From Gammaproteobacteria bacterium (GTDB lineage Bacteria > Pseudomonadota > Gammaproteobacteria > Pseudomonadales > Halieaceae): 8,875 nucleotides of DNA. Location: positions 1 to 8,875 of the forward strand of contig JAOUDU010000076.1 of NCBI GenBank assembly GCA_029859085.1. The letters run 5' to 3'. The notes beneath the pieces were generated by a model. The model was not told the DNA's origin and ran no database searches. It worked only from the letters and a program-made list of their open reading frames with translations. Positions 7,610 to 8,875 of the stretch are shown here, piece by piece. Position 1 is the stretch's first letter, and every line of letters begins with the position of its first letter. The position numbers and the translations under genes are program-made.

Positions 7610-7637
7610 GATATAGGGGACAGGATATAGGGGACAG
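7610..7637 (+). repeat. Tandem repeat GATATAGGGGACAG x2, REP/RAYT-associated-type sequence
   Basis: Two perfect adjacent copies of the 14-mer GATATAGGGGACAG lie at 7610-7623 and 7624-7637, and the second continues into ACCAC. The core GGGGACAGACCAC is, to my knowledge, frequent beside REP-associated tyrosine transposase genes in proteobacteria. No transposase gene is present here, so this would be a stray substrate copy or a remnant. Confidence 0.6.
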
Positions 7638-7642
7638 ACCAC

Positions 7643-7671
7643 AGCCCGCTTTTAGTGGGCTTTCTGCTTTT
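7643..7671 (+). terminator. Hairpin with T-rich tail
   Basis: AGCCCGC and GTGGGCT pair over 7 bp (one G-T wobble) around the loop TTTTA (7643-7661), followed by TTCTGCTTTT. It looks like a rho-independent terminator or the hairpin of a REP-like unit, as it directly follows the GGGGACAG repeat. It would isolate the toxin-antitoxin pair from upstream transcription. Confidence 0.45.
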
Positions 7672-7698
7672 CAGGATTGGGCTTTAGTGGACCGGGAG

Positions 7699-7974
7699 AT
7701 GCATGGGGTCAGGCGAGACGGTCGGTTTTTCTCCAGGCGGCATTTCGCCAACATAGCAGGCAAGTTTGAAGTCACATGCGGCCCATTGCCTGACAAAGTT
7801 ATCCGCGAAGCTCTGCGCTTTATGGAGACCCATGAAGACTGGATTCACGAGGTAAAGATGGCTGGTTTGCGCGAACAGCTAAAAGTAGGTACCGATCAGC
7901 TGGATCGTGGCGAGGGGATAGCAATTCAGTCGAAAGCTGCGTTGGGCTCACTCTTTGAGGATATTATGGGCTAA
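7699..7974 (+). CDS. ParD-like antitoxin, N-terminus probably frameshifted
   Basis: This is a 91-residue frame directly upstream of a ParE-like toxin. The second half is ParD-like: PDKVIREALRFMETHEDW (31-48) corresponds to the end of the ribbon-helix-helix domain, and a charged toxin-binding tail follows (LREQLKVGTDQLDRGEG, ending SLFEDIMG). The first half is doubtful. RRHFANIAGKF (13-23) resembles the LGxHFxxFI helix of ParD, but the preceding beta strand is better found in another frame from ATG 7703, which reads MGSGETVGFSPGG and ends at TAG 7754. GGGAG at 7694-7698 is placed to serve ATG 7703, not ATG 7699. A one-base loss around 7730-7740 would explain this. As it stands, the protein may be expressed from ATG 7699 with an altered DNA-binding end, or from internal starts such as ATG 7822. 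It ends 5 bases before the toxin, so coupling is likely. Local codon use is more AT-rich than the left-hand genes. Confidence 0.6.
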   Translation: MHGVRRDGRFFSRRHFANIAGKFEVTCGPLPDKVIREALRFMETHEDWIHEVKMAGLREQLKVGTDQLDRGEGIAIQSKAALGSLFEDIMG

Positions 7975-7979
7975 GCCAG

Positions 7980-8279
7980 ATGCCAGTCCAACAGCTCGTA
8001 ATAGCACCGGTCGCCAGAGATGATCTCAAAAACATCTATCACTATGGACGGCGACAGTGGGGCAAAGCTCGGTCAGACAGTTATATGGCAATCCTCCAAG
8101 AGCAATTTTGGTCGCTGACGGAGCAGCCTTTAATAAGTATTGAGCGTCCAGAGCTCCTGCCCGAAGTCAGTAGCCTGGCCATCCAAAGTCACACAGTGTT
8201 TTACCGAGTTGCTGCCAAGCGGATTGAAATCATTCGCGTACTGCATGGCCGACAAGATCCTCAGCGCCAACTAAAATAA
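7980..8279 (+). CDS. ParE/RelE-superfamily toxin
   Basis: This 99-residue protein has the usual size and pattern of ParE-type toxins of type II toxin-antitoxin systems. ParE members typically inhibit DNA gyrase, whereas RelE members cleave mRNA on the ribosome. The N-terminal strand QLVIAPVARDDLKNIYHYGRR (5-25) leads into the two-helix hairpin (QWGKARSDSYMAILQEQFWSL). Then come the ELLPEVSSLAIQSHTVFYRV strands (58-77) and the closing IEIIRVLHGRQDPQRQL (82-98), which is close to the family's VLHGRMDPxRxL ending. No residue is obviously missing. ATG 7980 follows the antitoxin stop by 5 bases and has no strong Shine-Dalgarno, fitting translational coupling to the antitoxin. The ParE assignment is favoured over RelE by the C-terminal HGRxD pattern; target activity is inferred from family only. 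Confidence 0.88.
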   Translation: MPVQQLVIAPVARDDLKNIYHYGRRQWGKARSDSYMAILQEQFWSLTEQPLISIERPELLPEVSSLAIQSHTVFYRVAAKRIEIIRVLHGRQDPQRQLK

Positions 8280-8332
8280 TCCAACAATCGGCATTACGAT
8301 TAATGTACAAATGGCAGCGCCTTCGTCGTTTG

Positions 8333-8351
8333 TGGGACCACCATGGGACCA
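8333..8351 (+). repeat. TGGGACCA direct repeats
   Basis: Two copies of TGGGACCA lie at 8333-8340 and 8344-8351, separated by CCA. Similar TGGGACCA (or TGGTCCCA) repeats are, as I recall, common next to tyrosine-integrase genes at tRNA-borne att sites, where they may be arm-type binding sites. That role here is inference. Confidence 0.45.
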
Positions 8352-8460
8352 TCTTCACGCCTTTAGATGCTCTCTAATTCCAGGTTCATTTTTCAACGCC
8401 CTGATTTAGAAGGCATTGAGGGGCATGGCGAGGCGGAAAAACGCATGGCTCAGGGTTCGA

Positions 8461-8485
8461 AAAACTCTCCCCAGGGGAGAGTTTT
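8461..8485. repeat. Perfect 25-base palindrome, possibly a bidirectional terminator
   Basis: AAAACTCTCCCC and GGGGAGAGTTTT are exact reverse complements around a single A at 8473. The stem has a GC-rich core flanked by A/T runs on both sides, so it could terminate transcription from either strand, including that of the toxin-antitoxin pair. Confidence 0.6.
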
Positions 8486-8517
8486 GACGCCGCAGCGCAG
8501 CGAAGGCGCCCGCAGGG

Positions 8518-8543
8518 TCAGAACAGCCCTTGGGCTGTTCTGA
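8518..8543. repeat. Perfect 12-bp hairpin
   Basis: TCAGAACAGCCC and GGGCTGTTCTGA are exact complements separated by TT. Two more pairs, one a wobble, extend it to 8516-8545. No U-tract follows; instead AATCCCTCGC, a tRNA-Ser-like 3' piece, comes directly after. Confidence 0.6.
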
Positions 8544-8545
8544 TC

Positions 8546-8555
8546 AATCCCTCGC
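8546..8555 (+). other. Short tRNA-Ser 3'-end-like piece
   Basis: AATCCCTCGC matches the 3' half of the T-arm and the start of the acceptor strand in many bacterial serine tRNAs, then diverges to CCGGGCC. It may be a degenerate or truncated att copy, paired with the longer one about 68 bases downstream. Confidence 0.3.
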
Positions 8556-8613
8556 CCGGGCCGCTGATAATTTGCCGACTGCCCTTGCCGAGAGCTTAAG
8601 CTGGATTTCGGCC

Positions 8614-8632
8614 AATCCCGCGCTCTCCGCCA
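8614..8632 (+). other. tRNA-Ser 3' end without the tRNA body: candidate att site
   Basis: AATCCCGCGCTCTCCGCCA equals the expected last 19 bases of a bacterial serine tRNA: 3' T-stem, acceptor strand GCTCTCC, discriminator G and CCA. The matching 5' acceptor GGAGAGC is not found about 90 bases upstream, so there is no complete tRNA. tRNA 3' ends duplicated in this way are the usual attL/attR trace of tyrosine-integrase insertion. Confidence 0.5.
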
Positions 8633-8641
8633 TCTACTTTT

Positions 8642-8837
8642 TTAAAGTTTTGATGCAAGCGCCGCAATAATTTCTTTACGACCTGAATAGGTCAGATCGA
8701 TAAAATCCAGATCAAGTGAGCCGAAGCGCTCATGCGTAAAGATACAGATACAGCTGTCGCCAACCAATACAACCTCAATCCCAATACTGGCGAGAGTCTC
8801 GACAATCAGCGCACACGTTTCCGCCCTTTTGCGGCAT
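8642..8837 (-). pseudogene. Nucleotidyltransferase-like gene fragment (frameshifted, 3'-truncated)
   Basis: On the minus strand, 57 codons from 8815 down to TAA 8644-8642 give a protein piece with a helix (CALIVETLASIGIEV), a strand-turn VLVGDS and the acidic strand SLDLDFIDL. This is the pattern of small AbiEii/DUF6036-type nucleotidyltransferases, whose motif is normally VGGS...DLDF; here the second Gly is Asp. The open frame has no start codon. Upstream, ATG CCG CAA AAG at 8837 is in another frame, and deleting one G from the GGG run (plus-strand CCC 8824-8826) would join them into a continuous start reading MPQKAETCALIV. The fragment ends at SKL-stop, far short of the roughly 180 residues I would expect for the family, a few bases from the tRNA-Ser-like sequence. 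It is therefore probably a dead remnant cut by an integration or deletion event. Confidence 0.5.
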
Positions 8838-8875
8838 GCCGGTTACATTGAAGCGGCTTTCCTGTGCGCCTGGGT

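Larger units (their letters stand above)
7206..7698. other. Gene-poor spacer with hairpins and repeats
   Basis: No convincing gene is seen between the SulP gene and the toxin-antitoxin pair. Short open frames exist, for example ATG 7312 to TAG 7383 (begins MAELYLRNDSLKQQ) and ATG 7276 to TAA 7412 (begins MTLPRRYFHQIV), but none is recognisable. A frame open from 7537 runs into the antitoxin, but its first 50 or so codons cover a tandem repeat and a hairpin and are unlikely to be protein. The stretch is more AT-rich than the genes to its left and holds the separately listed inverted repeats and the GGGGACAG repeat. Confidence 0.5.
8280..8641. other. Gene-free stretch resembling an integration boundary
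   Basis: No credible gene is seen. The longest frame noted, ATG 8311 to TAG 8407 (32 codons, begins MAAPSSFVGPPW), is unrecognised. The stretch holds, in order, TGGGACCA direct repeats, a 25-base palindrome, a long hairpin, and two sequences like the 3' end of a serine tRNA. This ordering fits the end of an integrated element, but no integrase gene is in the window. Confidence 0.45.

Noticed and set aside
7537..7698. Antitoxin extended upstream to ATG 7537 (145 residues)
   Set aside because: The extra 54 codons run through the tandem GGGGACAG repeat and a terminator-like hairpin, and ParD proteins are normally about 80-90 residues.
8461..8543. CRISPR array
   Set aside because: There are only two different palindromes, with no repeated unit and no regular spacers.
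8543..8632. Complete tRNA-Ser gene
   Set aside because: Only the 3' end is present. There is no GGAGAGC acceptor 5' strand and no D-arm or anticodon arm upstream, and the T-loop region does not fold properly.

Overview
The window looks like chromosomal DNA of a Gram-negative bacterium, most likely a gammaproteobacterium. It carries two outer-membrane beta-barrel proteins, Sec-type signal peptides on periplasmic enzymes, a SulP transporter, and a DUF2860-like protein, a family I know mainly from gammaproteobacteria. Positions 1-7205 are GC-rich, and every gene there is on the + strand and appears intact. From about 7410 onward the sequence is visibly more AT-rich, gene-poor and full of small repeats, hairpins and broken genes, which is typical of an accessory or island-edge region.

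Left part (1-5468): four genes in a row all encode exported proteins. They are a DUF2860-like outer-membrane protein (1-1038), a FadL-type hydrophobic-compound channel (1039-2265, starting on the base after the previous stop), a secreted amidohydrolase of the D-aminoacylase / N-acyl-D-glutamate deacylase kind (about 2294-3868, good Shine-Dalgarno), and a secreted serine hydrolase of the beta-lactamase class C fold (4104-5468, GTG start chosen by a strong Shine-Dalgarno). A reasonable but unproven reading is a small cassette that brings an amphipathic N-acylated or esterified compound across the outer membrane and deacylates it in the periplasm. A SulP-family anion permease with a C-terminal STAS domain (5523-7205) follows on the same strand and may or may not belong to the same unit.

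Right part (7206-8875): about 490 bases without a convincing gene hold several hairpins and a tandem 14-bp repeat containing GGGGACAG, a sequence commonly seen around REP-associated tyrosine transposases. Then comes a ParD/ParE-type toxin-antitoxin pair (7699-7974 and 7980-8279). The toxin looks whole, but the antitoxin N-terminus appears split between two frames. Next is a 360-base gene-free stretch with TGGGACCA direct repeats, two perfect palindromes, and two sequences matching the 3' end of a serine tRNA, the classical landing site of integrases. The window ends with a minus-strand nucleotidyltransferase-like fragment (8642-8837) that carries an apparent frameshift and stops abruptly next to the tRNA-Ser-like sequence. 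Together these suggest a decayed or rearranged integration boundary.
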